NCBI GenBank assembly: GCA_012729675.1
Contig: JAAYCR010000031.1
Span: 1 to 64,000, forward strand
Source: Phycisphaerae bacterium
GTDB taxonomy: Bacteria > Planctomycetota > Phycisphaerae > Sedimentisphaerales > Anaerohalosphaeraceae
Reading direction: 5' to 3'
Length of the DNA: 64,000 bases
The notes beneath the pieces are model-generated. The model saw nothing but the letters and a program-made list of their open reading frames with translations. It did no database searches and was not told where the DNA came from. Shown here one piece after another: positions 37,118 to 46,151 of this stretch. The position numbers and the translations under genes were made by a program. Numbering within the stretch: position 1 is the first letter of the stretch; the number at the start of each line of letters is the position of its first letter.

Positions 37118-38737
37118 TCAGACACCCTCGCGGGATACTTCGATGTGTTTGCCGAAAGTGCTGTCGTCGCGTTCGGCAAAGTCCTGCCGATAGTGGACGC
37201 CCCGTGATTCCTGCCGCTGGAGGGCGGATTGCGCCATCTGCAGGGCAACGGTTAGCATATTCTGGCACTCCCAGCCGAACGGCGCGGCAAAGACCTTGTC
37301 CATCACATACCGCTGCCAAAAGCGGATGATCTCCTGTGCCTCGACCAGCGGCTGGGCCTGCCTCGTGATGCCGACGTTGCGCCACATCAGGGCGCGAAGG
37401 GCGTTGCGAACATCCTCGGCGTCCAGACGGCTGCGGTCGGAGACCGGGATTTCCACGACCATCCGGCGGTGTTCGGCGCGATGCCCCGCTTTGACCCACG
37501 CGGCCGCCGAGCGCCCCGCCAGCTTGCCATAGACCAGCCCTTCCAGCAGCGAGTTGCTGCCGAGGCGGTTGGCCCCGTGCAGGCCGGTCGAGGCGACCTC
37601 GCCGCAGGCAAACAGTCCGGGCACGGTCGTCGCGGCGGCCACATCCGTCTTGACCCCGCCAATCATATAGTGAGCGCTGGGGCGGACGGGAATCAGGTCG
37701 GCGGACACATCGATGTCGAAACTTTCGCACAATTCGCTGATCAGCGGAAACCGCCGCTGAAAGTGTGCCTTGTCAAAATGCCGGATGTCCAGATAGACGT
37801 GCGTCGTTTTGGTCTTGAGCATCCGGTCGAGGATCGCCCGGCTGACCACGTCGCGCGGGGCCAGCTCGGCCGACGGGTGATACGCCTTCATAAACGCCTC
37901 GCCGCCGGCGTCGCGCAGGATGGCGCCTTCGCCGCGCAGCGTCTCGGTCACGAGGGCACGCGACGCCCCGGCGATATACAGCGTCGTCGGGTGAAACTGC
38001 ATAAATTCCATATCTCGCAGCACCGCCCCGGCGCGGTAGGCCATCGCGTGGCCGTCGGCGGTGGCGCAGTCGGGATTGGTCGTCTCACGATACAGCCGCC
38101 CCGCTCCGCCGGTGGCCAGAACGGTCGCCCCGGCCCAGATGATCTGCAGCGAGCCGGAGGGCTTGAGGCCAATCGCCCCGATGCAGCGGCCGGAGTCGTC
38201 CGTCAGCAGGTCGATGGTGAAAAAGTTTTCCATGATGTGGATGGTCGGCGTCTGGCGGGCTTTGCGGACGAGGGCCTCGGCGATGGCCCGGCCAGTGGAG
38301 TCGCCGCGCGAGTGGATGATGCGGGCGTGGCTGTGGCCGCCTTCACGGCCGATGTCGATGTGGCCTTCGACGCGGTCGAACATCGTGCCCCAGGCGTCCA
38401 GCTGATGGATCAGTGCCGGGCCTTCCTTGACGACCCGCTCGACGACGCCGCGGTCGCACAGGCCGCAGCCGGTGGCCAGCGTGTCCTCGACGTGGCTGTC
38501 AAAGCTGTCCTCGGCCGCCAGCACCGAGGCGATGCCGCCCTGGGCGTTCCAGGTGTTGCTGTCGCTGAAGGTGCCTTTGCAGACCAGCATCACGCTGCCC
38601 GACTCGCCCGCCTCCAGCGCCGCACGCAGCCCCGCAATCCCCGCCCCGATCACCAGACAGTCCGTAAACACCTGCTGCGTCGTGGTCGTATCAATCCCCG
38701 TCAAATACCGTCGTAAATCCGCATGTCGTGTCGGCAT
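37118..38737 (-). CDS. nadB: L-aspartate oxidase
   Basis: 539 aa from ATG 38737 (a GTG one codon earlier is possible). The FAD-binding Rossmann motif DCLVIGAGIAGLRAALEAGE lies near residue 26. The succinate dehydrogenase/fumarate reductase flavoprotein family features GGHSHARIIHSRGDSTGRAI, HPTTLY and RPSAHYMIGGVKTD are visible, and the helical C-terminal domain is present. NadB oxidises L-aspartate to iminoaspartate in the first step of NAD synthesis. nadA and nadC are not in the window. It runs toward the GH27 gene, with bioD upstream on the same strand. Confidence 0.95.
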   Translation of the reverse strand: MPTRHADLRRYLTGIDTTTTQQVFTDCLVIGAGIAGLRAALEAGESGSVMLVCKGTFSDSNTWNAQGGIASVLAAEDSFDSHVEDTLATGCGLCDRGVVERVVKEGPALIHQLDAWGTMFDRVEGHIDIGREGGHSHARIIHSRGDSTGRAIAEALVRKARQTPTIHIMENFFTIDLLTDDSGRCIGAIGLKPSGSLQIIWAGATVLATGGAGRLYRETTNPDCATADGHAMAYRAGAVLRDMEFMQFHPTTLYIAGASRALVTETLRGEGAILRDAGGEAFMKAYHPSAELAPRDVVSRAILDRMLKTKTTHVYLDIRHFDKAHFQRRFPLISELCESFDIDVSADLIPVRPSAHYMIGGVKTDVAAATTVPGLFACGEVASTGLHGANRLGSNSLLEGLVYGKLAGRSAAAWVKAGHRAEHRRMVVEIPVSDRSRLDAEDVRNALRALMWRNVGITRQAQPLVEAQEIIRFWQRYVMDKVFAAPFGWECQNMLTVALQMAQSALQRQESRGVHYRQDFAERDDSTFGKHIEVSREGV

Positions 38738-38818
38738 CACAGTTACCTTTAAAGTTAAAATCCAAAATGTAAAACCAAAACTTCAAATTCAAAAACAGCG
38801 GTTAAAGAATTATTGTTG

Positions 38819-39571
38819 TCAGCTTTTGCTCAAAGCGTCCCAGTCGCACAGGCTTATCGCTTCGAGGACGGCGTCGCCGAGGCGAAGGTGTTCGACGCTG
38901 CTGAGGTCGTCGTAGGGGACGACGGTCAGGACGTTTGTCCGGCCGCATCGGGCGATGACGTTCGAGGCGGTTTCTTCGGGAATCTCCGCCGTAGCGGCAT
39001 TGTACCCGTTGATGACCACGCCCGCAACAGGCAATCCGGCCGCCCGCACTGCCGCCAGGGTCAGGAGGGTGTGGTTGATCGTCCCCAGGCCGGGGCGGGC
39101 GACGATGACCGTCGGCAAATCCAGCCGCGCGGCCACGTCGAGAATCGTCACGTCCTCGGCCAGCGGCACCAGCGCCCCGCCGATGCCCTCGACCAGCACC
39201 ACGTCGCAGGTCTGGGCCAGAAAGCCAAACGCGGCGGCGATGGCCTCAAAATCGACAGGCTTTCGCTCGATCTCGGCACAGACCATCGGCGCCGCCGGCG
39301 TCTTGTAGCAGACCGGCGTGATGACCGACAGCGGGTAGTCCGTCTCGGCGCAGGCCGCCAGAAACTCGGCGTCGGCGCTGACCAGTCCCTCCCGATCGCG
39401 CCGACACCCGCTGGCCACGGGCTTGAGAACGCCGACTTTCTTGCCCGCCTCCCGCAGCAGCCGCGCAATCGCCCCGGTCACCAGCGTCTTGCCGACCGCC
39501 GTATCCGTGGCCGTAATAAACAACCCCGCCCCCTTGGGCAAGTCCCGAAACACATCAGACCATGTTGTCAT
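38819..39571 (-). CDS. bioD: ATP-dependent dethiobiotin synthetase BioD
   Basis: 250 aa. P-loop FITATDTAVGKTLVTGAIAR near residues 18-37, substrate-binding VGVLKPVASGC and the VLVEGIGGALVPLAED motif are typical of BioD. BioD closes the ureido ring of dethiobiotin with CO2 and ATP in the cytoplasm. No other bio gene is adjacent. It is 80 bp upstream of nadB and may share a transcript with it. Confidence 0.93.
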   Translation of the reverse strand: MTTWSDVFRDLPKGAGLFITATDTAVGKTLVTGAIARLLREAGKKVGVLKPVASGCRRDREGLVSADAEFLAACAETDYPLSVITPVCYKTPAAPMVCAEIERKPVDFEAIAAAFGFLAQTCDVVLVEGIGGALVPLAEDVTILDVAARLDLPTVIVARPGLGTINHTLLTLAAVRAAGLPVAGVVINGYNAATAEIPEETASNVIARCGRTNVLTVVPYDDLSSVEHLRLGDAVLEAISLCDWDALSKS

Positions 39572-39700
39572 CCATCATACTCCATAAAAATGAATCAAAG
39601 CCCCAGCCGCATCCGCGGCCGGATAGCGATTTCGCACCGAAGGTACAATATCCCTTGGCCCAAGGCAACGCCCTGGGAACCCGTCCTCTCTTCAACCCAC

Positions 39701-40059
39701 CGCTCTGAAAGAGCAGCATACTATCCTGCCCGTAAACCGTACCGCCGGCATCCTGTCGGCACATGCCCGTCAATCCACCACCCCGGCACCCACAAGCTGC
39801 GCTTGAAGGTGCCACACTTTCAATTGACTATTATTTATTGACTATTGACTATTAGGCAAGGTTGCAGAGGCCACCCGTCGCTCTGAAAGAGCAGCATACT
39901 ATCCTGCCCGTAAACCGTACTGCCGGCATCCTGTCGGCACACGCCCGTCAATCCACCACCTTGGCACCCACAAGCTGCGCTTGAAGGTGCCACACTTTCA
40001 ATTGACTATTGTTTATTGACTATTGACTATTGGGCAAGGTTGCAGAGGCCACCCGTCGA
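39701..40059. repeat. Tandem duplication of a ~180-bp repeat unit
   Basis: Two near-identical units (about 39701-39879 and 39880-40059). Each contains GAAAGAGCAGCATACTATCC, CATCCTGTCGGCACA, CCACAAGCTGCGCTTGAAGG, a TTGACTA heptad tract and GTTGCAGAGGCCACCCGTCG. The second unit's right half forms the left arm of the inverted repeat around the 117-aa gene. Confidence 0.85.
39963..40059 (+). repeat. Left arm of a ~96-bp inverted repeat
   Basis: From GGCACCCACAAGCTGC to AGAGGCCACCCGTCG. It is complementary, with few mismatches, to 40480-40575. Confidence 0.85.
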
Positions 40060-40073
40060 GGCCATCCGTCGTT

Positions 40074-40427
40074 TTACTTTTCGGGATAGCTGCAAAGGGG
40101 GATCGTACTGCTGAACGTGAGTAACATTGAATTTTTCAGTAATGGCCGCAGGTACTTAATATCTTCTCGATCTAAACCATCATAGATATGCTCGACGAAA
40201 CAGGCTGCAAGAATGCTTATCATATCTTCTCTACCTTCCTTAATGATCCAACTGGAAAACTGTATAATCCTTTTTGTTAATGTCGTGTTACGTTGTTTAA
40301 TGCTCTCTTGATATACCTCTCTCAAGCATAATAAAGCATGGGCCTGTGAGAATTCCCAACCATCCTTTTGTACCTGTTTAAAGACTTCGGGTAATTCTTC
40401 CTGAAGTTTTAATCGCCATTTTGCCAT
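40074..40427 (-). CDS. 117-aa helical protein between inverted repeats
   Basis: 117 aa with no signal peptide or transmembrane segment. Predicted all-helical: LKLQEELPEVFKQVQKDGWE, FSQAHALLCLREVYQESI, LTKRIIQFSSWIIKEGREDM and ILAACFVEHIYDGL. It resembles small stand-alone proteins of the immunity or HEAT-like type found next to repeats, but I do not assign a family. The gene fills the space between two 96-bp inverted arms almost exactly, so it looks like the cargo of a small mobile cassette without a transposase. Confidence 0.65.
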   Translation of the reverse strand: MAKWRLKLQEELPEVFKQVQKDGWEFSQAHALLCLREVYQESIKQRNTTLTKRIIQFSSWIIKEGREDMISILAACFVEHIYDGLDREDIKYLRPLLKNSMLLTFSSTIPLCSYPEK

Positions 40428-40479
40428 TTTGCATTCGTTTCATTTACGTAAACTTTCGCATGTTTCTTAAAATATTAAG

Positions 40480-40575
40480 CGACGGGTAGCCTCTGCAAAC
40501 TTGATAAATAGTCAATCGTCATTAAACAATAGTCAATTGAAAGTGTGGCACCTTCAAGCGCAGCTTGTGGGTGCG
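40480..40575 (-). repeat. Right arm of the ~96-bp inverted repeat
   Basis: CGACGGGTAGCCTCTGCAAA...CAATAGTCAATTGAAAGTGT...CGCAGCTTGTGGGTGCG. It is the inverted counterpart of 39963-40059. Confidence 0.85.
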
Positions 40576-40952
40576 GGGTGTCTCTGTGCTGTTCAATTGT
40601 GCTCATCCTTTTCACCTCTGTAAAGATGTCTTGGGCTCTCTGCCGCCTCGTCGCGCGCCGCGGGCGGCCGGATTATACATCCCCCCTCAACTAAAACCAG
40701 TGAATTTCGACCCAATAAGCAATAAGGAATAATCATTAAACAATTACAATACAATCTTCCCCAAAATCCTCAACACCTTTTTTCGCACGATATCCCCCGC
40801 GGCCGCGGCGTCTCAAATCCAATCGTCCCTCGTCAATCCATTTCCCCGTGATACCCCTATTTGCTGTTCTCGCTGGGTATGCGGTTGGAGAGACGGGCGT
40901 GTTTATTTTAGTGTACATTTATCGGTTTTTGTAGCTGTTTTGCGAAAGAGGC
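40576..40952. other. Gene-free stretch with a dispersed repeat
   Basis: No convincing gene. CCGCGGCC...CTCAAATCCAATCGTCCCTC at about 40795-40836 is an inverted copy of the heptad block near 22696. A 60-codon minus-strand frame here (40736-40918) runs through this repeat and is not called. Confidence 0.4.
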
Positions 40953-40981
40953 TTGACAGGAATGGGGCTTATTCTTATCAT
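40953..40981 (+). promoter_or_regulatory. Promoter of the GreA-domain genes
   Basis: TTGACA (40953-40958), 17-bp spacer, TATCAT (40976-40981), about 70 bp upstream of the first ATG. Confidence 0.65.
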
Positions 40982-41051
40982 AAGCAGAAGTGATTAATAT
41001 TCAAGAGGTTCTGTCAACAAGCCGATATAAATAGATGGAAACGATAGTGTT

Positions 41052-41468
41052 ATGGCAGCGAAAAAGATTCAGGTAACCCAGGTTGATCATGAGCGGTTGA
41101 CGCGGCTGATCGATTCGACGCGGAATGTCTCCACGCAGGATCAGGCCTTTTTGGACAAACTTCGCACAGAACTGGTTCGCGCCCGGATTATTTCATCCAA
41201 GCGCGTCAAGCCCGACGTGGTGACGATGAACTCAACGATCAAGCTCCGCGATCTTGACAATGGCGAACTGCACGAATACCAACTGGTGTATCCGCAGGAC
41301 GCCGACCCGGAGAACAATAAGCTGTCAATTTTGGCTCCGGTGGGTACGGCGCTGCTGGGGTTCAGTGTCGGGGATACGGTGGAATGGCCGGTGCCCGCGG
41401 GCCTGCGCCATTTGAAGATCGAGGAGATCATTTATCAGCCTGAGTCGGCCGGGGATTATACCCTTTGA
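41052..41468 (+). CDS. Rnk/GreA-C-domain transcription regulator
   Basis: 138 aa. A short N-terminal helical hairpin (about 8-45) leads into a GreA/GreB C-terminal FKBP-like domain (about 50-138): VTMNSTIKLRDLDNGELHEY, then QLVYPQDADPENNKLSILAP, then VGTALLGFSVGDTVEWPVP. This is the Rnk (nucleoside diphosphate kinase regulator) arrangement. Such proteins bind RNA polymerase without the long Gre coiled coil, so no transcript-cleavage activity is expected. A second, diverged copy follows 17 bp later. Confidence 0.88.
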   Translation: MAAKKIQVTQVDHERLTRLIDSTRNVSTQDQAFLDKLRTELVRARIISSKRVKPDVVTMNSTIKLRDLDNGELHEYQLVYPQDADPENNKLSILAPVGTALLGFSVGDTVEWPVPAGLRHLKIEEIIYQPESAGDYTL

Positions 41469-41485
41469 AATAAGGACAGCGGCTT

Positions 41486-41953
41486 ATGCTGTATACGGCC
41501 AGACAAATGAAACCGCCGACGATTTGGGAATCGCTCAAGCAGCGGTTCTTTACGGCGGATGCGGGTGAGATTCGGATTTTTTCCGAGATTGACTACTATC
41601 GCCTGCAGGGATTGTTGACCAAACAGCACCTGACGGCCATTGCAGGGTTTGCCGTTCAATTGCGGCAACTACGGCGGCTGCTGGATCAGGGGGTTCTGTA
41701 TCCGTGCAAGGCCGTGCCGTCCGATCTGATGACGATGAACACTACCGCGCTGTTGCGTTCGCGTCGCGGCACGGGCTTTGAGGTACAATTAGTCTATCCG
41801 CGCGAAGCCGATCGCAAGGCGCGAAAGGTTTCGGTTTTGTCGGTACTGGGACTTGCCCTCATCGGCAAGGCGGAGGGCGATCTTGTTTCAGACAATATGG
41901 TCATCGAAAAAATACTCTTCCAGCCGGAGAGCCGCGGCAACTATTACCTGTGA
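41486..41953 (+). CDS. Second Rnk/GreA-C-domain protein
   Basis: 155 aa. Same fold as its upstream neighbour: a longer N-terminal part, then MTMNTTALLRSRRGTGFEV, QLVYPREADRKARKVSVLSV and LGLALIGKAEGD. An AAGGA site lies about 10 bases before the ATG. The two are probably co-transcribed and arose by tandem duplication followed by divergence. Confidence 0.82.
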   Translation: MLYTARQMKPPTIWESLKQRFFTADAGEIRIFSEIDYYRLQGLLTKQHLTAIAGFAVQLRQLRRLLDQGVLYPCKAVPSDLMTMNTTALLRSRRGTGFEVQLVYPREADRKARKVSVLSVLGLALIGKAEGDLVSDNMVIEKILFQPESRGNYYL

Positions 41954-42207
41954 GCGGGCGATCGTTTTTTATGATTTTTGTTGCATTTGGGGGCGGGCGT
42001 TGGGTACAATAAATTAGATGATGTGTAACGGAACAATTCGGGTGTGCGTAAAAGCCGACATGGTGGGTCGGATTATTCTGCGCCTGTGCGGCGCATAAGA
42101 CACTCAAAATCCTCTCTAAACCCATCTATTTTTCAGTTTCCAGTGGAAATCTGCGCTCGAAATGCGCATAATATGCGGTTTGTTTATTGATAATGCGGAG
42201 AACGATT

Positions 42208-43758
42208 ATGTCAGCAGAAAAGGTCATCATTTTTGATACGACGCTTCGGGACGGCGAGCAGTCGCCGGGGGCGGCGTTGTCGATCAGTGAAAAGCTCGAA
42301 ATCGCGCACCAATTGGCAAAATTGGGGATTGACGTGATTGAGGCGGGGTTTCCGGTGTCGTCGCCGGCCCAGTATGAGGCGACTAAGCTGTGCGCCGAGC
42401 AGGTGTCCGGGCCGGTGATCTGCGCGCTGGCGCGGGCCAACCAGAAGGATATCGACGCAGCGGGCAAGGCGATTGCGCCGGCGGCCAAGAAGCGTATCCA
42501 TACGTTTATTGCGACCAGCCCGATTCACATGGAGTACAAGCTCCGCAAAAAGCCCGATCAGGTGCTGAAAATGGCGATTGAGGCGATCCAGATGGCCCGC
42601 CAGTACACCGACGACGTGGAGTTTTCGCCGGAGGACGCCTGCCGCAGCGAGATGAGCTTTCTGTACGAGATTCTGGAGGCGGTCATCGAGGCGGGGGCGA
42701 CGACGCTGAATATCCCGGATACGGTGGGGTATGTCCTGCCGTATGAGTACGGGCAGATCATCGCCAACCTCAAGCAGAACGTCCGCGGCGTTGAGAAGGC
42801 GGTGCTGAGTACGCACTGTCATAACGACCTCGGCGTGGCGACAGCCAACTCGCTGGCGGGGGTGCGGAACGGGGCGCGTCAGATTGAGTGTACGATCAAC
42901 GGCATCGGCGAACGGGCGGGGAATGCGGCGATGGAAGAGGTCGTGATGGCGCTTCATACGCGGCAGGACTTTTTTGAGCATGTGACGACGAACATTCAGA
43001 CGCGGGAGATCTTTCGGACCAGCCAGTTGGTGTCGCAATTGACGGGGTTTGTGATTCAGCCGAACAAGGCGATTGTCGGCAAGAATGCCTTTGCGCACGA
43101 GTCGGGGATTCATGTGGATGGGATTCTCAAGCATCGCGAGACCTACGAGATTATGACGCCTGAGGTGATCGGGTTGAGCGGCTCGACGATGGTGCTGGGA
43201 CGGCATTCGGGGCGGGCCGGGTTTATCGACCGCTGCCGGCAGTTGGGGTATAATCTGTCCGATGACGAGATACAGGCGGCGTACGAGAAGTTTCTGGAGA
43301 TTGCTGACAAGAAGAAAGAAATCTTCGACGAGGACATCGCCGCGATCATCAATGATGAGGTGCGGACGGTCAGCCAGACGTATGTGCTGGAGTATCTGAA
43401 TGTGACCAGCGGGACGGGGACGATCCCGACCGGGACGGTGCGGATTCGCACGCAGGACGGGGCGGTGCATCAAGCGGCGGCCTGCGGCGACGGGCCGGTG
43501 GATGCGGCGTATGAGGCGATCCGGCTCGCGACGGGGCAGACGCCGCAGTTGGAGCATTATACGATGCGGGCGATCACCGGCGGCAAAGAGGCGATGGGCG
43601 AGGCGAATGTGCGTGTCAAAGGCGCCGACGGCCGGACGTATATCGGCCGGGGCGTTTCTACGGACATCGTCGAGGCCAGCGCCAAGGCTTATCTGGACGC
43701 GATCAACCGGATCGCGTCATGCATCGGAACGAATACTGGTGATAAAGCAAACCTGTAG
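42208..43758 (+). CDS. leuA: 2-isopropylmalate synthase
   Basis: 516 aa from ATG 42208 (CGGAGA upstream; earlier in-frame ATGs lack a site). The DRE-TIM barrel signature IFDTTLRDGEQSPGAALS is near residues 7-24, the metal-binding STHCHNDLGVA near 207, and GNAAMEEVVMAL follows. The C-terminal LeuA regulatory domain (about 385-510) is present, so leucine feedback is likely. It condenses acetyl-CoA with 2-oxoisovalerate in the first step of leucine synthesis and heads a leu cluster. Confidence 0.95.
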   Translation: MSAEKVIIFDTTLRDGEQSPGAALSISEKLEIAHQLAKLGIDVIEAGFPVSSPAQYEATKLCAEQVSGPVICALARANQKDIDAAGKAIAPAAKKRIHTFIATSPIHMEYKLRKKPDQVLKMAIEAIQMARQYTDDVEFSPEDACRSEMSFLYEILEAVIEAGATTLNIPDTVGYVLPYEYGQIIANLKQNVRGVEKAVLSTHCHNDLGVATANSLAGVRNGARQIECTINGIGERAGNAAMEEVVMALHTRQDFFEHVTTNIQTREIFRTSQLVSQLTGFVIQPNKAIVGKNAFAHESGIHVDGILKHRETYEIMTPEVIGLSGSTMVLGRHSGRAGFIDRCRQLGYNLSDDEIQAAYEKFLEIADKKKEIFDEDIAAIINDEVRTVSQTYVLEYLNVTSGTGTIPTGTVRIRTQDGAVHQAAACGDGPVDAAYEAIRLATGQTPQLEHYTMRAITGGKEAMGEANVRVKGADGRTYIGRGVSTDIVEASAKAYLDAINRIASCIGTNTGDKANL

Positions 43759-43764
43759 CCGAGA

Positions 43765-43802
43765 AAGCACTAAATCATAAGCACTAAATTCTAAACAAAT
43801 TT
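43765..43802 (+). repeat. Left inverted repeat of four-helix-bundle cassette 1
   Basis: AAGCACTAAATCATAAGCAC followed by TAAATTCTAAACAAATTT, with 7-bp periodicity. Its inverted copy is at 44213-44250 with two substitutions and a one-base indel. Confidence 0.85.
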
Positions 43803-43816
43803 GGAAACATAAAAAA

Positions 43817-44182
43817 TTGGGAAATAGAAAACAAAATTCCAAAACGTATGATCTTGAAGAACGGACTTTGAAATCTGCAAAGACAGTTCGGGAGTTTGTG
43901 CGGGAGTTTCCGAAGGATTTTGCGGCTTATGATGACATCAAACAGCTTCTTCGTTCCAGCGGATCGGTGGGTGCGAATTATATTGAGGCCAATAATGCAT
44001 TGAGCAAAAAAGACTTTCAGATGCGGATCAAGATATGCAAAAAGGAGGCCAAAGAAAGCGCTTATTGGCTGGAGTTGCTTGAAGCGTCGAATAACGCAAT
44101 GGAACAGCGGTGTCATGATCTAAAAAAGGAATCCGAAGAATTGGTCTATATTTTTGCCGCCATTCTTCGTAACAGTCAATAG
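43817..44182 (+). CDS. Four-helix-bundle protein (S23/IVP-like), cassette 1
   Basis: 121 aa with a TTG start (no ATG is available upstream in frame). LKSAKTVREFVREFPKDFA, then LLRSSGSVGANYIEANNALS, then FQMRIKICKKEAKESAYWLE is the signature of the four-helix-bundle proteins first known from intervening sequences in 23S rRNA (TIGR02436). The Avd protein of diversity-generating retroelements has the same fold. This one is free-standing, lies between leuA and leuC, and is framed by a 38-bp inverted repeat. Biochemical role unknown; the fold is basic-faced and may bind nucleic acid. Confidence 0.88.
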   Translation: MGNRKQNSKTYDLEERTLKSAKTVREFVREFPKDFAAYDDIKQLLRSSGSVGANYIEANNALSKKDFQMRIKICKKEAKESAYWLELLEASNNAMEQRCHDLKKESEELVYIFAAILRNSQ

Positions 44183-44212
44183 TGGTTTTTATATTTTTGA
44201 GTTTTGTATTTT

Positions 44213-44250
44213 GAAATTGTTTAGAATTTAGTGCTTAACATTTAGTGCTT
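44213..44250 (-). repeat. Right inverted repeat of four-helix-bundle cassette 1
   Basis: GAAATTGTTTAGAATTTAGT then GCTTAACATTTAGTGCTT, the inverted counterpart of 43765-43802. A further AGTGCTT-type tract continues to about 44280, just before leuC. Confidence 0.85.
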
Positions 44251-44282
44251 GTTTAAAATTTGGTGCTTAGAATATAGGATTT

Positions 44283-45551
44283 ATGATCATGGGAATGACG
44301 ATTACTGAAAAGATATTTGCCCGTGCGGCAGGGAAAACCGCGGTCAAGGCGGGCGATCTGGTGAATGCGAACATTGATGTGGTGATGTGTCACGATGTGA
44401 CGACGCCGCCGGCGATCTCGATGCTTAAAGAACACGGGATCGACAAGGTGTTTGATGTCAACAAGATCGTGGTAACGCCCGATCACTTTCAGCCGGCCAA
44501 GGATATCGCCAGCGCCGAGCTGCACAAGCGGCTGGACACGTGGGCCAAAGAAAAGAAGTTGCCCTATTACTACAAGCTGGGCAGAGCGGGCGTCTGCCAT
44601 GCGCTGCTGCCGGAGCAGGGGCATATCCGACCCGGTGAGGTGATCGTCGGCGGCGACTCGCATACCTGCACCTACGGCGCGTTCGGAGCGTTTTCGACCG
44701 GCGTCGGCTCGACCGATCTGGCGGCGGCGATTGCGACGGGCATCCTGTGGTTTAAGGTGCCGGCGTCGATGCGGTTTACGCTGAACGGGTCGTTCCGGAA
44801 GGGCGTCTATAGCAAGGACGTGATTCTTGAGGTGATTCGCCGCATAGGGACGGACGGGGCGTTGTACAAGGCGATTGAGTTTGTCGGGCCGGCACTCAAA
44901 GAGATGACGATGGAAGGCCGGATGACGATTACGAACATGGCCATCGAGGCCGGCGGCAAGAGCGGCATCATCGGCGTTGACGCAACGACCAGGGCATATC
45001 TGGACGGACGGCTCAAGGGCATGACCGAGTACACGGTGTTTGAGTCGGACGCGGACGCGGCGTATGTGCATGAGGATACCGTCGATTGTTCGAGGCTGGA
45101 GCCGATGGTGGCGTTTCCGCATCTGCCCAGCAACGGCAAGCCGATCGGCGAGTGCAAAGGGCTGGCGATGGACCAGTGCTATATCGGAAGCTGCACCAAC
45201 GGGCGGATCGAGGATCTGCGGATCGCCGCGACCATTATGAAAGGCAAAGAGGTCAGGATTCGCACGATTGTCGTGCCGGCGACGCCGGAAATCTGGAAGC
45301 AGGCGATTGATGAAGGGTTGGCGGAAATCTTTTATAACGCCGGCTGCGTGGTCAGTGCGCCGACGTGCGGGGCGTGTCTGGGCGGGTTTATGGGCATTCT
45401 TGCGGCGGGCGACAAGTGCATCAGCACGACCAACCGCAACTTCGTCGGTCGGATGGGCAGCCCCAAGTCGGAAGTCTATCTGGCCAGCCCCGCCACCGCC
45501 GCGGCGAGCGCCGTTGAGGGAAAGTTGGCCGATTGCAGAAACTATTTGTAA
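44283..45551 (+). CDS. leuC: 3-isopropylmalate dehydratase large subunit
   Basis: 422 aa, the shorter type of LeuC (about 420 aa) that pairs with a small LeuD. Aconitase-family features are [15 protein letters not shown] and the [4Fe-4S] cysteines in GSCTNGR and [10 protein letters not shown]. It isomerises 2- to 3-isopropylmalate together with LeuD. ATG 44283 is used; ATG 44289 is possible and has better spacing to AGGA. The stop lies in the first bases of a hairpin repeat. Confidence 0.94.
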   Translation: MIMGMTITEKIFARAAGKTAVKAGDLVNANIDVVMCHDVTTPPAISMLKEHGIDKVFDVNKIVVTPDHFQPAKDIASAELHKRLDTWAKEKKLPYYYKLGRAGVCHALLPEQGHIRPGEVIVGGDSHTCTYGAFGAFSTGVGSTDLAAAIATGILWFKVPASMRFTLNGSFRKGVYSKDVILEVIRRIGTDGALYKAIEFVGPALKEMTMEGRMTITNMAIEAGGKSGIIGVDATTRAYLDGRLKGMTEYTVFESDADAAYVHEDTVDCSRLEPMVAFPHLPSNGKPIGECKGLAMDQCYIGSCTNGRIEDLRIAATIMKGKEVRIRTIVVPATPEIWKQAIDEGLAEIFYNAGCVVSAPTCGACLGGFMGILAAGDKCISTTNRNFVGRMGSPKSEVYLASPATAAASAVEGKLADCRNYL

Positions 45552-45623
45552 CCATGAAGCACATGAAGAGCATGAAGTTTTTTTAATATTTTTATCTTCA
45601 TGTCCTTCCTGCTCTTCATGGTT
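45550..45623. repeat. Period-9 inverted repeat between leuC and leuD with no gene inside
   Basis: The left arm (45550-45577) has ATGAAGCAC-ATGAAGAGC-ATGAAG. The right arm (45596-45623) is its inverted, slightly diverged copy. The loop is 18 bp and T-rich, so it could also end transcription. Confidence 0.8.
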
Positions 45624-45668
45624 AAATTGAAATTTGCGTAATTCGCGGTTTGTTCAGGAGATTTTTTG

Positions 45669-46151
45669 ATGGCTAAGGCACATGTGTATAAACGGGATCA
45701 TGTTAATACGGACGAGATTATTCCGGCGCGGTATTTGAATACGGATGATGCGGCGGTATTGGCAGCGCACTGTATGGAAGACCTGGATACGGGGTTTGTC
45801 AAAAAATGTCAGCCGGGCGATGTGATCGTCTGCGGGGACGACTTTGGCTGCGGGTCGAGCCGCGAGCATGCGGTCTGGGCGATCCAGGGGGCGAAGGTCG
45901 GGGCGGTGATTGCGCATTCGTTTGCGCGGATTTATTACCGCAACTGCATCAACTGCGGATTTTACCCCATCGAGCTGCACGGGGCACTGGAAAAGATCAA
46001 TGACGGCGACGAGCTGGAAATCGACTACAGAGGCGGCACGATTGCCAATAAGACACAGGGAACGACGATTGCGTTTACGCCGCTGCCGGAGTTCGCTCTG
46101 GAAATCGTCAACGATGGAGGCTTACTGGAACACATTAAAAGGAAAAAGTGA
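45669..46151 (+). CDS. leuD: 3-isopropylmalate dehydratase small subunit
   Basis: 160 aa, the short LeuD type. [20 protein letters not shown] at the N-terminus and [19 protein letters not shown] are diagnostic swivel-domain motifs. CAGGAG precedes ATG 45669 well. It pairs with LeuC. The C-terminal residues IKRKK and the stop are encoded by an AAAAGG-type repeat tract. Confidence 0.94.
   Translation: MAKAHVYKRDHVNTDEIIPARYLNTDDAAVLAAHCMEDLDTGFVKKCQPGDVIVCGDDFGCGSSREHAVWAIQGAKVGAVIAHSFARIYYRNCINCGFYPIELHGALEKINDGDELEIDYRGGTIANKTQGTTIAFTPLPEFALEIVNDGGLLEHIKRKK

Noticed and set aside
39701-40059. Direct repeats considered as a CRISPR array
   Set aside because: Only two long units (~180 bp) with no short spacers, and no cas genes; a tandem duplication explains them. 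Heptad tracts are likewise too short-period for CRISPR.
40736-40918. 60-codon minus-strand frame
   Set aside because: It overlaps a dispersed heptad repeat also found near 22696 and shows no family resemblance.
42211-43557. 448-codon minus-strand frame antisense to leuA
   Set aside because: Arg/His/Leu-rich shadow; leuA has all family motifs on the plus strand.
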